12,440 nt of DNA from an uncultured Anaerolineaceae bacterium (GCA_937967805.1 CALBTC010000153.1:1-12440), one strand, 5' to 3'; positions 1-7,386 are shown, numbered from the stretch's first letter. Numbers and translations: made by a program. The notes: generated by a model from the sequence alone, not told the origin.

Positions 1-1011
1 GAAGGCAATTTGCGGGCGGCCACGGCCGTAGCCAATGATGGCGTTGGTGCCCTCTTTGAAAATTATGATCGCCGCCCCTGGCTGGGCAAGCAGCATCCAC
101 CGTTGGTGCCCATCATTTACGGGCTGGCGATGAATTTGTTGGGTACTTCACAGTTGGCCGGGCGGGCGGTAACGGCCGTTTTTGCCCTGGGCACCGGCTG
201 GCTGACTTACCTCATCGGCCGCCGCCTGTTTGACCGCCAGACGGCGCTGCTGGGGGCATTACTGCTGTTCAGCTTTCCGCTGGTGTTCCGGCTGGGGGCG
301 GCGGCCATGGTAGAAACGCCGCTCACTTTCTTTTTTACGCTGACGGTGCTGCTGACTTTACGCCTGGCGGAACGGCCGTCGGTCGGGCGCTTGCTGTTAG
401 TGGGACTGGCCGTTGGTGCCGGTCTGCTCGCCAAATACACGATGGTGTTTGTCCTGCCGCTGGTCTTTGGGGTCATCACCGTGCAAGGCTCGTTGCCGCA
501 GGCGGTGCGCTACTTTGGCGTGATGGCCCTGATTGGGGCCGTTTTTTTGGCGGGCTGGCTGCTCCTGGCCAACCAGCTAAACGTCTTGCAGCAGCAGTTG
601 GCCACCGTTTGGGAATATGCCGGGCTGGTGCTGACGAATGAGTACGGCCGTCGTGTTTTATTCGAAACTGTGACCAACCGTTTGCCTTCCGGCCTGGGCG
701 TTTACAATTTACCCTTTATGGCTTTAGGAGGTCTGTTGGTCATCAATCGGCGACGTAAGGTTGATTGGCTACTCTTGTTCTGGATTCTTAGCGTGTGGCT
801 GCCGTTGTCGCTCACCTTACCCGACCACCGCTACTTTTTGCCCTCGTTTCCCGCCGTGGCCTTGCTGGCTGCGCTGGGGTTGCAGCAAGTTTCCCAGGGT
901 AACAATTCTCAGGGAACCGCACGCGGGCTGCTGCTGGCGCTGCTTTTGGCGGCCAGTACCTTGTATTTGTATGTTGATTGGGTTCGGGCAGCCGAGCTCT
1001 TTATTCAATAA
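1..1011 (+). CDS. GT39/GT83-type membrane glycosyltransferase (ArnT/PMT_2-like), 5'-truncated by the window
   Basis: The reading frame is open from base 1 to the TAA at 1009-1011 (336 visible residues). The window therefore starts inside the gene, and the TTG at base 10 is not a credible start. Near the visible N-terminus is a lumenal-loop pattern with HPPL at residues 32-35, typical of the ArnT/dolichyl-phosphate-mannose mannosyltransferase superfamily. The rest is a chain of hydrophobic membrane segments, including a METP stretch, a GLLAKYT stretch like the family's 'GLAxLTKG' helix, and near the end DHRYFLPSFPAVALL, which resembles the family's '+YxLPxxPAxALL' segment. Family enzymes move a sugar from a polyprenyl-phosphate donor to an acceptor on the outer face of the membrane. 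The missing part should hold the first membrane helix and the acidic catalytic motif. Acceptor and donor cannot be told. The next gene begins 15 bases downstream, which suggests co-transcription. Confidence 0.85.
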   Translation, partial: EGNLRAATAVANDGVGALFENYDRRPWLGKQHPPLVPIIYGLAMNLLGTSQLAGRAVTAVFALGTGWLTYLIGRRLFDRQTALLGALLLFSFPLVFRLGAAAMVETPLTFFFTLTVLLTLRLAERPSVGRLLLVGLAVGAGLLAKYTMVFVLPLVFGVITVQGSLPQAVRYFGVMALIGAVFLAGWLLLANQLNVLQQQLATVWEYAGLVLTNEYGRRVLFETVTNRLPSGLGVYNLPFMALGGLLVINRRRKVDWLLLFWILSVWLPLSLTLPDHRYFLPSFPAVALLAALGLQQVSQGNNSQGTARGLLLALLLAASTLYLYVDWVRAAELFIQ

Positions 1012-1026
1012 TTGGTAATGTGAAAG

Positions 1027-2508
1027 ATGAGAAAGTTGACCCTGTTACTACTTGTAATCATGATGGGCGTGCTGTGGGGAACGGCCGTACCCACCACCCA
1101 GGCCCAGGACGAATCCTTGCTGTGGACCGTGCCCCGGCTGCTTTCCAGCCCCGGTATCTTTGAGACCAGCGAAACTGAAATCATCTCTGATCCGCACGGC
1201 TTCATCCACGTTTTTTGGACGGAAACGAATCCCGAAGATAACGTTTCTATCATTCAATACGCCACGTTTGACGGCGTTGCCTGGTCTGAACCCAACGATG
1301 TCTACGTCTCTGCCCCCGACATCGACATTATTACCTTTGCCGCCGCGCTGGGGCAGGACGGCACGCTGCACCTGGTTTGGTCAGAGGGCAACACAGGCCC
1401 AATTTTCTATACCAATGCGCCGGCGTTGGAGGCGTATTCAGCGCGGGTTTGGGAACGGCCGTCTTCCTTTGGCTTTCCCGCTTACCGTATGAAAATGGTA
1501 ATTGATAGCAAAAACGTCCTCCACCTCATGTTCATTAATTTCTATGGTCAGGAGCCCGGCGTTTACTACACGCGCTCCGAGGATTTCGGCGAAACCTGGC
1601 TCACCACCGTCTGGATCGATCCTGACATTCCCACCTACGACACGCCTAACGTCATCAAATTTTTGATTGATGAAAAAGATGGTTTGCACGCTTCCTGGTA
1701 TTATGCCGCTACCGATCTCTCCAGCCCGCTGGGCGAATGGGTGCGCTACGTTAACTCGTTTGATGGCGGCGTGACCTGGTCTTCGCCTTTTACGGTGGAC
1801 CGGGCTGATGATGGCATTGATGAACTGCGCCAGCCATTTCCTGGCCTGGCCATTGCCGGCGATACGGTGCACATGGTGTATGCCGGTAACGCGACGACGC
1901 AGCGCGAGCATCGCTATTCGTTAGACCGGGGTGTTACCTGGAGCGAAACCAGGCGGGTGATGGGAGATTTGCAGGGCCAGGCGTTGGGTGACGGCTTCAC
2001 AACCGACAGCCTGGGCCGCCTGCACTTCTTTGGCCAGATTCGCTGGCCGCAGGGCGTCTACCATACCATTTGGGATCCGTCTAAACCGGAAGCGGGCTGG
2101 ACCACGCCGCAGATGGCTTACGTTATTTCAAGCAGCCCTGAAGAAGGGCGTGAAGGCCGTTACCATGCCCACTCAGTGCGGGCCGGCACGATCAACGGCA
2201 ACATTTTAGTGGTCACCTTTACCGACGAAGCGACCGGACCGCTGTATGCCATCTGGCGCAAGCTGGATGACGTGCCTGAGATTGAACCGCTGCCAATCCC
2301 CACGGCAACGGCCACGCCAGAAGCAACGGCCACGTCAGAAGCGGATGCTGCCCTGACGCCCACGCCGCCGCCCTTTGCCGGGTCGGACCTGGCCATGCCT
2401 GAAGCGCCGCCCAATGCCGGCCTGGGCATTTGGATCGGCGTGATTCCTACGCTGCTGCTTCTGGGCGGCATTTTTGGCTTCCGGTTTTACCGGATGCGGA
2501 ATTCGTGA
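1027..2508 (+). CDS. Exported, membrane-anchored Asp-box (BNR) beta-propeller-like protein, sialidase-fold-like
   Basis: The protein has 493 residues. A signal peptide is clear: MRK, a hydrophobic core to about residue 18, and a likely cleavage after TQA at residue 26. Three Asp-box motifs (S-x-D-x-G-x-x-W) lie at residues 184-191, 244-251 and 298-305. Such motifs mark sialidase-fold and related beta-propellers and are structural, not catalytic. No FRIP-type arginine motif is seen, so sialidase activity is not supported. Residues about 420-450 form a Thr/Ala/Pro-rich stalk with a short tandem repeat. A C-terminal hydrophobic helix (about 464-485) and a basic tail (RFYRMRNS) would anchor the protein to the membrane with the propeller outside. 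It begins 15 bases after the membrane glycosyltransferase, so it is probably in the same transcript. A role in binding or processing the surface glycan is inference only. Confidence 0.8.
   Translation: MRKLTLLLLVIMMGVLWGTAVPTTQAQDESLLWTVPRLLSSPGIFETSETEIISDPHGFIHVFWTETNPEDNVSIIQYATFDGVAWSEPNDVYVSAPDIDIITFAAALGQDGTLHLVWSEGNTGPIFYTNAPALEAYSARVWERPSSFGFPAYRMKMVIDSKNVLHLMFINFYGQEPGVYYTRSEDFGETWLTTVWIDPDIPTYDTPNVIKFLIDEKDGLHASWYYAATDLSSPLGEWVRYVNSFDGGVTWSSPFTVDRADDGIDELRQPFPGLAIAGDTVHMVYAGNATTQREHRYSLDRGVTWSETRRVMGDLQGQALGDGFTTDSLGRLHFFGQIRWPQGVYHTIWDPSKPEAGWTTPQMAYVISSSPEEGREGRYHAHSVRAGTINGNILVVTFTDEATGPLYAIWRKLDDVPEIEPLPIPTATATPEATATSEADAALTPTPPPFAGSDLAMPEAPPNAGLGIWIGVIPTLLLLGGIFGFRFYRMRNS
2305..2340 (+). 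repeat. Two tandem 18-bp units encoding the Thr/Ala stalk
   Basis: Units 2305-2322 and 2323-2340 differ at one base (C to T) and encode the run ATATPE/ATATSE in the stalk of the Asp-box protein. In-frame tandem units of this kind can change copy number and so stalk length between strains; that is inference. Confidence 0.7.
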
Positions 2509-2552
2509 ATCATGGCTACTTGGGGATGAATATGAGTTGTTGCGTGAAACGC

Positions 2553-2585
2553 GAAACGTGATTGACTATGAACTAATCACGTTTC
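2553..2585. repeat. Intergenic hairpin GAAACGTGATT / AATCACGTTTC
   Basis: A perfect 11-bp inverted repeat (arms 2553-2563 and 2575-2585, 11-base loop) lies between the Asp-box gene and the first sulfotransferase gene. The arm GCGTGAAAC at 2542-2550 can pair instead with GTTTCACGC at 2581-2589 (9 bp), so two alternative folds exist. No U-run follows, so it is not a textbook terminator. It could stop or slow transcription, or be a dispersed repeat. Confidence 0.6.
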
Positions 2586-2653
2586 ACGCATCACGTACAG
2601 TCTCAGGAGTATCTGCTAAACTCTAACTTTTCACTTCTTGGAGGCGACATACA

Positions 2654-3472
2654 ATGCGCGAAAAGATTCGGTCGGTGCAGTACCGGCTGTTAGCAAAACA
2701 AGATGAATTGAAAAAAAATGTGCAGCGACGGCTGCATAATCCAGAGGGGACCTCGCTGCCGATTTTTTTGGTGGGATGCGGCCGTTCCGGAACCTCCATG
2801 TTTATCTGGCAGCTAGAAAAATCGTGGCAGATCAAGCTGTACAACGAAGATCACCCGGCCGCTTTTGACGAGTACCGGCTGCGCGATTACAGCGTAATTT
2901 CTCGCCTGGTTGAAGAAAGCACAGCACCTTTCACACTGCTCAAACCAATTCTGGATACCGTGCAAACGATAGCGTTGTTGAACCATTTTCCCGGTTCCAA
3001 AGCCATCTTTGCTTTCCGCCATTACACTGACGTAATCAACTCCTCGCTGAAAAAGTTTGGCACTTACAACCGCATCAACCATGTGAAGGGATGGATGAAT
3101 GAAGATTTTGCCGAGTTTGCCGTTTGCCCGCCGCCAGAAGCCAGCAAAGAAGCGGTGCGAGCATTGTGGGCCGACGACTTGTCGCCCGAAGAAGGCGCGG
3201 CGCTCTACTGGCTGTTCTACAATCGTCTCTACTATGATTTAGGCCTGCACGACGACCCGCGCACGATTCTGATCTGTTATGAAACGCTGGTAACGCAGCC
3301 GCGTGAGCAGTTTGAAAAAGTAATCGCCTTCCTTGAAGCTGAATTTGAAGAAAAAATGGTGGAAGGCGTGCACGCCCGGTCGATCAACAAAAACGATCCG
3401 CCACCGCTGCGCCCGGCCATCATGACCGCCTGCGAAGCGCTGTATGAGCAAATGACGCAGCACGCCGTCTGA
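2654..3472 (+). CDS. PAPS-dependent sulfotransferase-like protein
   Basis: The protein has 272 residues and no signal peptide, so it should be cytoplasmic. A beta strand (PIFLV) leads into GCGRSGTS at residues 41-48, the 5'-phosphosulfate-binding loop of sulfotransferases. FAFRHYTDVINSS at about 119-131 matches the 3'-phosphate-binding motif, with R122 and S130 as the expected contacts. CYETLVTQPREQFEKVIAFLE at about 208-228 is like the family's 'YExLxxxPxxxxxxIxxFLG' helix. It should transfer sulfate from PAPS to a hydroxyl, probably on a sugar. The family is divergent and the acceptor is unknown. The start at 2654 is supported by a strong ribosome-binding site, GGAGG at 2640-2644. The 145-base gap before it contains a hairpin, so it may begin a separate transcript. 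Confidence 0.75.
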   Translation: MREKIRSVQYRLLAKQDELKKNVQRRLHNPEGTSLPIFLVGCGRSGTSMFIWQLEKSWQIKLYNEDHPAAFDEYRLRDYSVISRLVEESTAPFTLLKPILDTVQTIALLNHFPGSKAIFAFRHYTDVINSSLKKFGTYNRINHVKGWMNEDFAEFAVCPPPEASKEAVRALWADDLSPEEGAALYWLFYNRLYYDLGLHDDPRTILICYETLVTQPREQFEKVIAFLEAEFEEKMVEGVHARSINKNDPPPLRPAIMTACEALYEQMTQHAV

Positions 3473-3477
3473 AGTGT

Positions 3478-3557
3478 GTCACTCCCGCCCCACGCCTTTG
3501 CGGGGGCAGGCTGGCGGGAGTCCATACGCCTGGATTCCCGCCTTCGCGGGAATGACA
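3478..3557. repeat. REPIN-like pair of inverted TCCCGC...GCGGGA hairpins (dRS3-like)
   Basis: Two hairpins sit in the gap after the first sulfotransferase gene. The left one has perfect 9-bp outer arms ACTCCCGCC (3481-3489) and GGCGGGAGT (3513-3521). The right one, 3534-3553, is a perfect 8-bp stem (ATTCCCGC/GCGGGAAT) with a 4-base loop. The left unit reads GTCACTCCCGCC...GGCGGGAGTCCA and the right unit reads TGGATTCCCGC...GCGGGAATGAC, so the two are diverged copies in opposite orientation, as in REPINs. The right hairpin fits the neisserial dRS3 pattern ATTCCC-N8-GGGAAT. Mobilisation by a RAYT-type transposase is established for REPINs in other genomes; no such gene is in the window. Confidence 0.75.
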
Positions 3558-3599
3558 AGTAAGGTTTCGATTGCTTGTTTAAGTAGTCAATCTGCAGAA

Positions 3600-3619
3600 T
3601 TACTCATCAATATGAGTAA
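3600..3619. promoter_or_regulatory. Perfect 8-bp inverted repeat just upstream of the GT4 gene
   Basis: TTACTCAT (3600-3607) and ATGAGTAA (3612-3619) flank a CAAT loop, ending 12 bases before the ATG at 3632. It could be an operator or a small mRNA hairpin close to the ribosome-binding region, where no strong Shine-Dalgarno is seen. Upstream, TTGCTT (3571) and CAGAAT (3595) with 18 bases between could be a weak sigma70-type promoter. Both readings are tentative. Confidence 0.35.
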
Positions 3620-3631
3620 GTTGAGTTAACT

Positions 3632-4993
3632 ATGAAGATCGCCCTGCTAACCCACAAACTAAAACCCCCGCTCATTGGTGGCGTGGATGTGTACACGGTT
3701 CGCCTGGGGCGTGGCTTGATGCGCCTGGGGCATGAGGTTGTGTATCTGGCATTTGACTCGTCGGGTGAAGGGGAAGAGGTTGTGGTGCAGCCAGATCAGC
3801 ACCATGACGGCACGGCCGTTCGCCGCATTCTCTTCAACTTTGATTCTTTACCCAAGGAAACGTTCGACACGGTTTACAATCCCGAAATGGGGCGGATCAC
3901 AAAGCAAATTCTGGCTGAGGAAAAGCCCGATTTTGTCATCATTTTGAATTTTTACATGCTGACGCTGGCCACGGTGGAAGCGGCCAAATCGCTGGGGATT
4001 CCGGTGGCGCACGTGGCCACCGACTTTGTGCCGGTCTGCCGCTGGGGCACCTTCATGCGCTGGGACAACCGCACCTGCGAAGTCGGCGAATCGATCCAGA
4101 CCTGTGCCTCGTGCTTTATCTCGCACCGCTCGCTGGGCAAAGTGATGGGCGCGGTGATGGAGAAGCTGCCGGAGCCGACGGTGGTGGGCTGGGCTGAGAA
4201 AGGGTACAGCTTACCGCACCCGCTGGGGCTGGCACGGCCGTTTCTCAACCACGCTTCTGTGATGAAAAGACGGTTGGACAAGATACGGCCGTTGCGCCAA
4301 CAAATCGATCTCGTCCTGGTACCCACCCGCTTCACCGAAAAAACCTTTGTGGAGAATGGCTTTGCCGCCGGGCAGGTTCACTTCTTGCCTTTTGGCGTTG
4401 ATGTGAACAATCCGCTGGCCAGCACCCCCAAAACCGAAGCCGACCATGTGCGCTTCATGTTTTTGGGGCGGCTCCAGCCATACAAAGGTCTGCACCTGGT
4501 GCTGGAAGCGTTTAACAGCCTGCCCAATCCCAACGGGGCCACGCTCACCGTTTACGGCGCGCCGGACGGCCACGATGCTTATTTTGCCAACTTGCAGCAA
4601 ATGATGGACGCTAATCCGCGCGTCCATTTTGCCGGGCTGATTCCGCCGACCGAACTGGCCCGCGCCTTTGCCGCGGCCGATATTTTCCTGCTGCCCTCCA
4701 CCTGGCATGAAAACAGCCCGCTCATTTTGCTCGACGCGCTGCAATCCAAAACGCCGGTCCTGGCCAGTGACATCGGCGGCGTGAGCGGCATTGTCGAACA
4801 CAACCGCAACGGCCTGCTGTTTCCCCGGGAAGACGTGGCGGCGCTGCGCCGGGAAATGCAGCGTCTGATCGATCAGCCTGCGCTGATCCAGCAGTTGCAG
4901 GCGGGCAGCAACCTGCCCAGCATCGAATCGTATGCCGCGTCGATTGTGGAAAAGATGGCGGCGTTTGTGCCGGACCGGGCAGGTGTGTCGTGA
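3632..4993 (+). CDS. GT4 family glycosyltransferase with a four-cysteine insert
   Basis: The protein has 453 residues with a GT-B fold pattern. The N-terminal domain starts MKIALLTHKLKPPLIGGVDVY (glycine loop) and continues RGLMRLGHEV. The C-terminal domain has FLGRLQPYKG at about 277-286, with R280 and K285 as the usual nucleotide-sugar phosphate contacts. WHENSPLILLDAL at 358-370 is the E-x7-E region, but the second acid is Asp (E360, D368). The N-terminal domain carries C136, C149, C158 and C161 in a P-x-C ... C ... C-x-x-C arrangement, seen in some GT4 enzymes and suggestive of a metal site. It has no signal peptide, so it is cytoplasmic and would add a sugar from a nucleotide donor to the growing repeat unit. 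Its stop overlaps the next start by four bases (GTGA), which points to translational coupling with the epimerase. Sugar specificity is unknown. Confidence 0.88.
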   Translation: MKIALLTHKLKPPLIGGVDVYTVRLGRGLMRLGHEVVYLAFDSSGEGEEVVVQPDQHHDGTAVRRILFNFDSLPKETFDTVYNPEMGRITKQILAEEKPDFVIILNFYMLTLATVEAAKSLGIPVAHVATDFVPVCRWGTFMRWDNRTCEVGESIQTCASCFISHRSLGKVMGAVMEKLPEPTVVGWAEKGYSLPHPLGLARPFLNHASVMKRRLDKIRPLRQQIDLVLVPTRFTEKTFVENGFAAGQVHFLPFGVDVNNPLASTPKTEADHVRFMFLGRLQPYKGLHLVLEAFNSLPNPNGATLTVYGAPDGHDAYFANLQQMMDANPRVHFAGLIPPTELARAFAAADIFLLPSTWHENSPLILLDALQSKTPVLASDIGGVSGIVEHNRNGLLFPREDVAALRREMQRLIDQPALIQQLQAGSNLPSIESYAASIVEKMAAFVPDRAGVS

Positions 4994-5925
4994 GCCGCGC
5001 CCTGGTCGTTGGCGGCAATGGCTTCATCGGCGCGCACCTGGTGCAAAAGCTGGTCGATACCGGCTGGGACGTGACCATCCTGCACAAGTACGAGCAGCCG
5101 CGGTACAGTAAAATGCCCACGGCCGTTCGCTTTTTGCGCGGCGACCTCACCCAGGAATCACTGCTAGCGGAAGCGGTTCAAAATCAGGACGTTGTTTTTC
5201 ACCTCCTGTGGACCACCACGGCTATCCATGAAGTAGCCAACCGCGATCCGGCAGCCGACGTGCAGGCTAACCTGGTGCCCACCATTCATCTGGTTGAGGC
5301 GTGTCTGGCGGCCGGCGTGGGGCGGCTGGTTTTTACTTCGTCGGGGGGGACGGTGTACGGCCGTACCCAAACCGCCCCCATTCCCGAAGACCACCCCAAC
5401 AATCCGGTCAATGCCTACGGGGTCAGCAAGCTGGCCGTGGAAAAATATTTACAGATGTTTCGCCATTTACACGGATTAGACTTTGCTATTTTTCGGCCGT
5501 CGGTGCCTTATGGTCCGTACCAAAATCCTCTGGCGCGGCAGGGGGCAGTTGCCGTATTTTTGTATCGTGTCGCCAAAGGGCTGCCGCTCACCATTTGGGG
5601 CGACGGCCGTATCAGCCGCGACTATTTTTACATTTCTGATCTGGTGGATGCGCTCATTTTGGGCGGCAGGCAGCCCTTGAACGAGCAGCGCATTTTCAAC
5701 CTGGGCGGTTCGGAGGAAGTCACGCTCAACCGGCTCATTGCCCAGGTGGAAGCGACGGTCGGGCGCAAAGCCGACGTTGAATACCAGCCCGCCCGCGATT
5801 TTGACGCGCCGCGCGTGCTGCTGAACACAACCCGCGCTCAGACGGCCCTGGGATGGCAGCCGAAAGTGCTAATGAAAGATGGCTTGGCTAAAACTTGGGA
5901 GTGGATGCAAGCCACGATTTTATAA
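4990..5925 (+). CDS. NAD(P)-dependent sugar epimerase/dehydratase (extended SDR)
   Basis: The protein has 311 residues, normal for an extended short-chain dehydrogenase acting on nucleotide sugars. The N-terminal Rossmann motif is GGNGFIG, with G8, G11 and G14 spaced GxxGxxG. The catalytic region shows SSGGTVYG at 117-124 and Y143-x-x-x-K147 (YGVSK). RDYFYISDLVDA at 210-221 and FNLGG at 236-240 are typical of UDP-glucose 4-epimerase and dTDP-glucose dehydratase relatives. The GTG start at 4990 is chosen because it puts the Rossmann strand at residue 4 and overlaps the upstream stop in a GTGA. It probably makes or interconverts a nucleotide sugar used by the neighbouring glycosyltransferases. 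Whether it is a C4 epimerase or another epimerase/dehydratase cannot be decided from motifs alone. Confidence 0.9.
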   Translation: MSRALVVGGNGFIGAHLVQKLVDTGWDVTILHKYEQPRYSKMPTAVRFLRGDLTQESLLAEAVQNQDVVFHLLWTTTAIHEVANRDPAADVQANLVPTIHLVEACLAAGVGRLVFTSSGGTVYGRTQTAPIPEDHPNNPVNAYGVSKLAVEKYLQMFRHLHGLDFAIFRPSVPYGPYQNPLARQGAVAVFLYRVAKGLPLTIWGDGRISRDYFYISDLVDALILGGRQPLNEQRIFNLGGSEEVTLNRLIAQVEATVGRKADVEYQPARDFDAPRVLLNTTRAQTALGWQPKVLMKDGLAKTWEWMQATIL

Positions 5926-5930
5926 TATTC

Positions 5931-5999
5931 ACCGCAAAGAGCGCAAAGAGCGCAAAGAAAAATATGAAAAAACTTTGCGATCTTTGCGTCCTTCGCGGT
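5931..5999. repeat. Intergenic imperfect palindrome with GCAAAGA tandem motifs
   Basis: Arms 5931-5957 and 5973-5999 pair at 23 of 27 positions around a 15-base A-rich loop. The left arm holds three direct copies of a 9-base GCGCAAAGA-type unit; the right arm has diverged ones. The element fills most of the 93-base gap between the epimerase and the sulfatase-like gene. A long hairpin here could act in termination, in mRNA stability, or as a MITE-like dispersed element. An A-run (6001-6006) follows on the plus strand, so any intrinsic termination signal would be stronger for minus-strand transcription. Confidence 0.7.
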
Positions 6000-6018
6000 T
6001 AAAAAATCCGAGTAGATT

Positions 6019-7386
6019 ATGACGAAACCGAACATTCTTTTGCTGACGATTGACACCTTACGCGCCGATACCCTGGGGTATGCCGGTTATCACCGACCCA
6101 TCACGCCAAACATCGATAAACTGGCGTCACAGGGTATTCGTTTTACGCAGGCGATTACCCCCGGTTCGTGGACCCAGGCGGCGTTTCCCGGCATCATCAC
6201 CTCTACCTATGCCTGCATGTATGGCGGCTGTTTGGGGCGATTGTCACCGGAACGGCCGTCCCCCGTCAAAATTATGGGGGATGAAGGAGGGTATGAAACG
6301 GCCGCATTCTCCACCAGCCCGCTCCTCAGCCGCACCTACGGCTACGACCGCAAGTTCCAGCGCTTCAATGATTTGAATCCCGGCGAGAAAAACCCGTGGC
6401 TGCGTGGCATCAAAGGTGGCCAATTTATGCTGCGCCAGCCGATCACCCACCACCTGGTGAAGCTAATGGGCCAAAATTGGCGGCCGCCCAAGCTGTACGC
6501 CACCGCCGCCGAGCTAAACGAGATGGCCATGCCCTGGCTGGCCAGCGTCAACGAGCCGTTTATGGCCTGGCTGCACTACATGGACGTCCATTGGCCCTAT
6601 CATCTTGAGGATTCCTTGACCAAACCCAAAGATATTGCCCAGGCGTGGCGCGACCTCTCCCACCTGCACGAGGTGAACTGGTACGGCGCGCCCGTCTCGC
6701 CGGAGCAAAAAGCGCGCTACATTCGCCTCTACGAAGAAGCGATCGCCTACACCGATGCCCAAATTGGCCGGCTCATGGAATTTCTGGATGAAACCGGCCT
6801 GGCCGAAAATACGGTCATCGTGCTGGTGTCAGATCATGGCGAAGAATTTCTGGAGCGGCGTCATTGGGGACACGTCGAGCTGAACCTGTACGACGAAATC
6901 CTCAAGGTGCCGCTGCTGATGCGTATTCCCGGCGTGGCGGGCAACCAGGTGATTGGCCAGCAGGTGAGCACGATGGACATTATGCCCACGCTGCTGGAGC
7001 TGGCCGGCTGCCGCATTCCCGAGAAGGTGCTGGGCAAAAGCCTGATGCCGCTTTGGGACGGCGATCCGGCCGATTACGCTGTGGACGTGGTCATCGGCGA
7101 GCGCTGGCGCGACACGTCGCACATGATTGCCGTGCGCACCGAGGAGTACAAATACATTTGGGACGATGCCAGGCCGGACCAGCCGCTGCTGTTTGATTTG
7201 CGCAAAGACCCCGGCGAACAGCACAACATCGCTGCCGAGCATCCCGATGTGGTGCAGGCGCTGCACCGGCACGTAGAAGCCCAACTGGAGCGAATGCGCA
7301 GCACGGCCCCGTCGGAGAAGAGCCAGGAACCGGTGCTGGATGCGGAAATTGTGGCCCGCCTGCGTGGCCTGGGATACGTCGAGTAG
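6019..7386 (+). CDS. Sulfatase-superfamily (alkaline phosphatase fold) hydrolase with Thr at the nucleophile position
   Basis: The protein has 455 residues. It opens with NILLLTIDTLRADTLGYAG (metal ligand D12) and TPNIDKLASQGIRF, both type I sulfatase signatures. HYMDVHWPY at 186-194, VSDHGEE at 270-276 (D272, H273), WGHVELNLYDE with H285, and VPLLMRIPG follow in family order. Where sulfatases have C/S-x-P-S-R, this protein reads T52-Q-A-A-F in GSWTQAAFPGIITS. The residue converted to formylglycine and the Arg are therefore both absent. Thr is the nucleophile in related phosphodiesterases and phosphoethanolamine transferases, so the substrate may be a phosphate ester or diester. No signal peptide is present, so it is cytoplasmic, unlike most polysaccharide-degrading sulfatases. 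The next gene starts four bases after its stop. Role in the cluster is unknown; editing or transfer of an anionic group on a precursor is inference. Confidence 0.85.
   Translation: MTKPNILLLTIDTLRADTLGYAGYHRPITPNIDKLASQGIRFTQAITPGSWTQAAFPGIITSTYACMYGGCLGRLSPERPSPVKIMGDEGGYETAAFSTSPLLSRTYGYDRKFQRFNDLNPGEKNPWLRGIKGGQFMLRQPITHHLVKLMGQNWRPPKLYATAAELNEMAMPWLASVNEPFMAWLHYMDVHWPYHLEDSLTKPKDIAQAWRDLSHLHEVNWYGAPVSPEQKARYIRLYEEAIAYTDAQIGRLMEFLDETGLAENTVIVLVSDHGEEFLERRHWGHVELNLYDEILKVPLLMRIPGVAGNQVIGQQVSTMDIMPTLLELAGCRIPEKVLGKSLMPLWDGDPADYAVDVVIGERWRDTSHMIAVRTEEYKYIWDDARPDQPLLFDLRKDPGEQHNIAAEHPDVVQALHRHVEAQLERMRSTAPSEKSQEPVLDAEIVARLRGLGYVE

Noticed and set aside
1564..1941. Calling the Asp-box protein a sialidase
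   Set aside because: Asp boxes are structural and occur in many propellers. No FRIP arginine motif or clear catalytic triad was found.
3478..3557. CRISPR array or tandem repeat array
   Set aside because: There are only two units, in inverted rather than direct orientation, with no spacers.
4211..4801. Minus-strand open frame of 196 codons inside the GT4 gene
   Set aside because: It has no family motif and lies entirely antisense to conserved GT4 sequence.
6169..6189. Calling the enzyme at 6019-7386 an active arylsulfatase
   Set aside because: The Cys/Ser converted to formylglycine and the following Arg are missing, so only the superfamily is supported.
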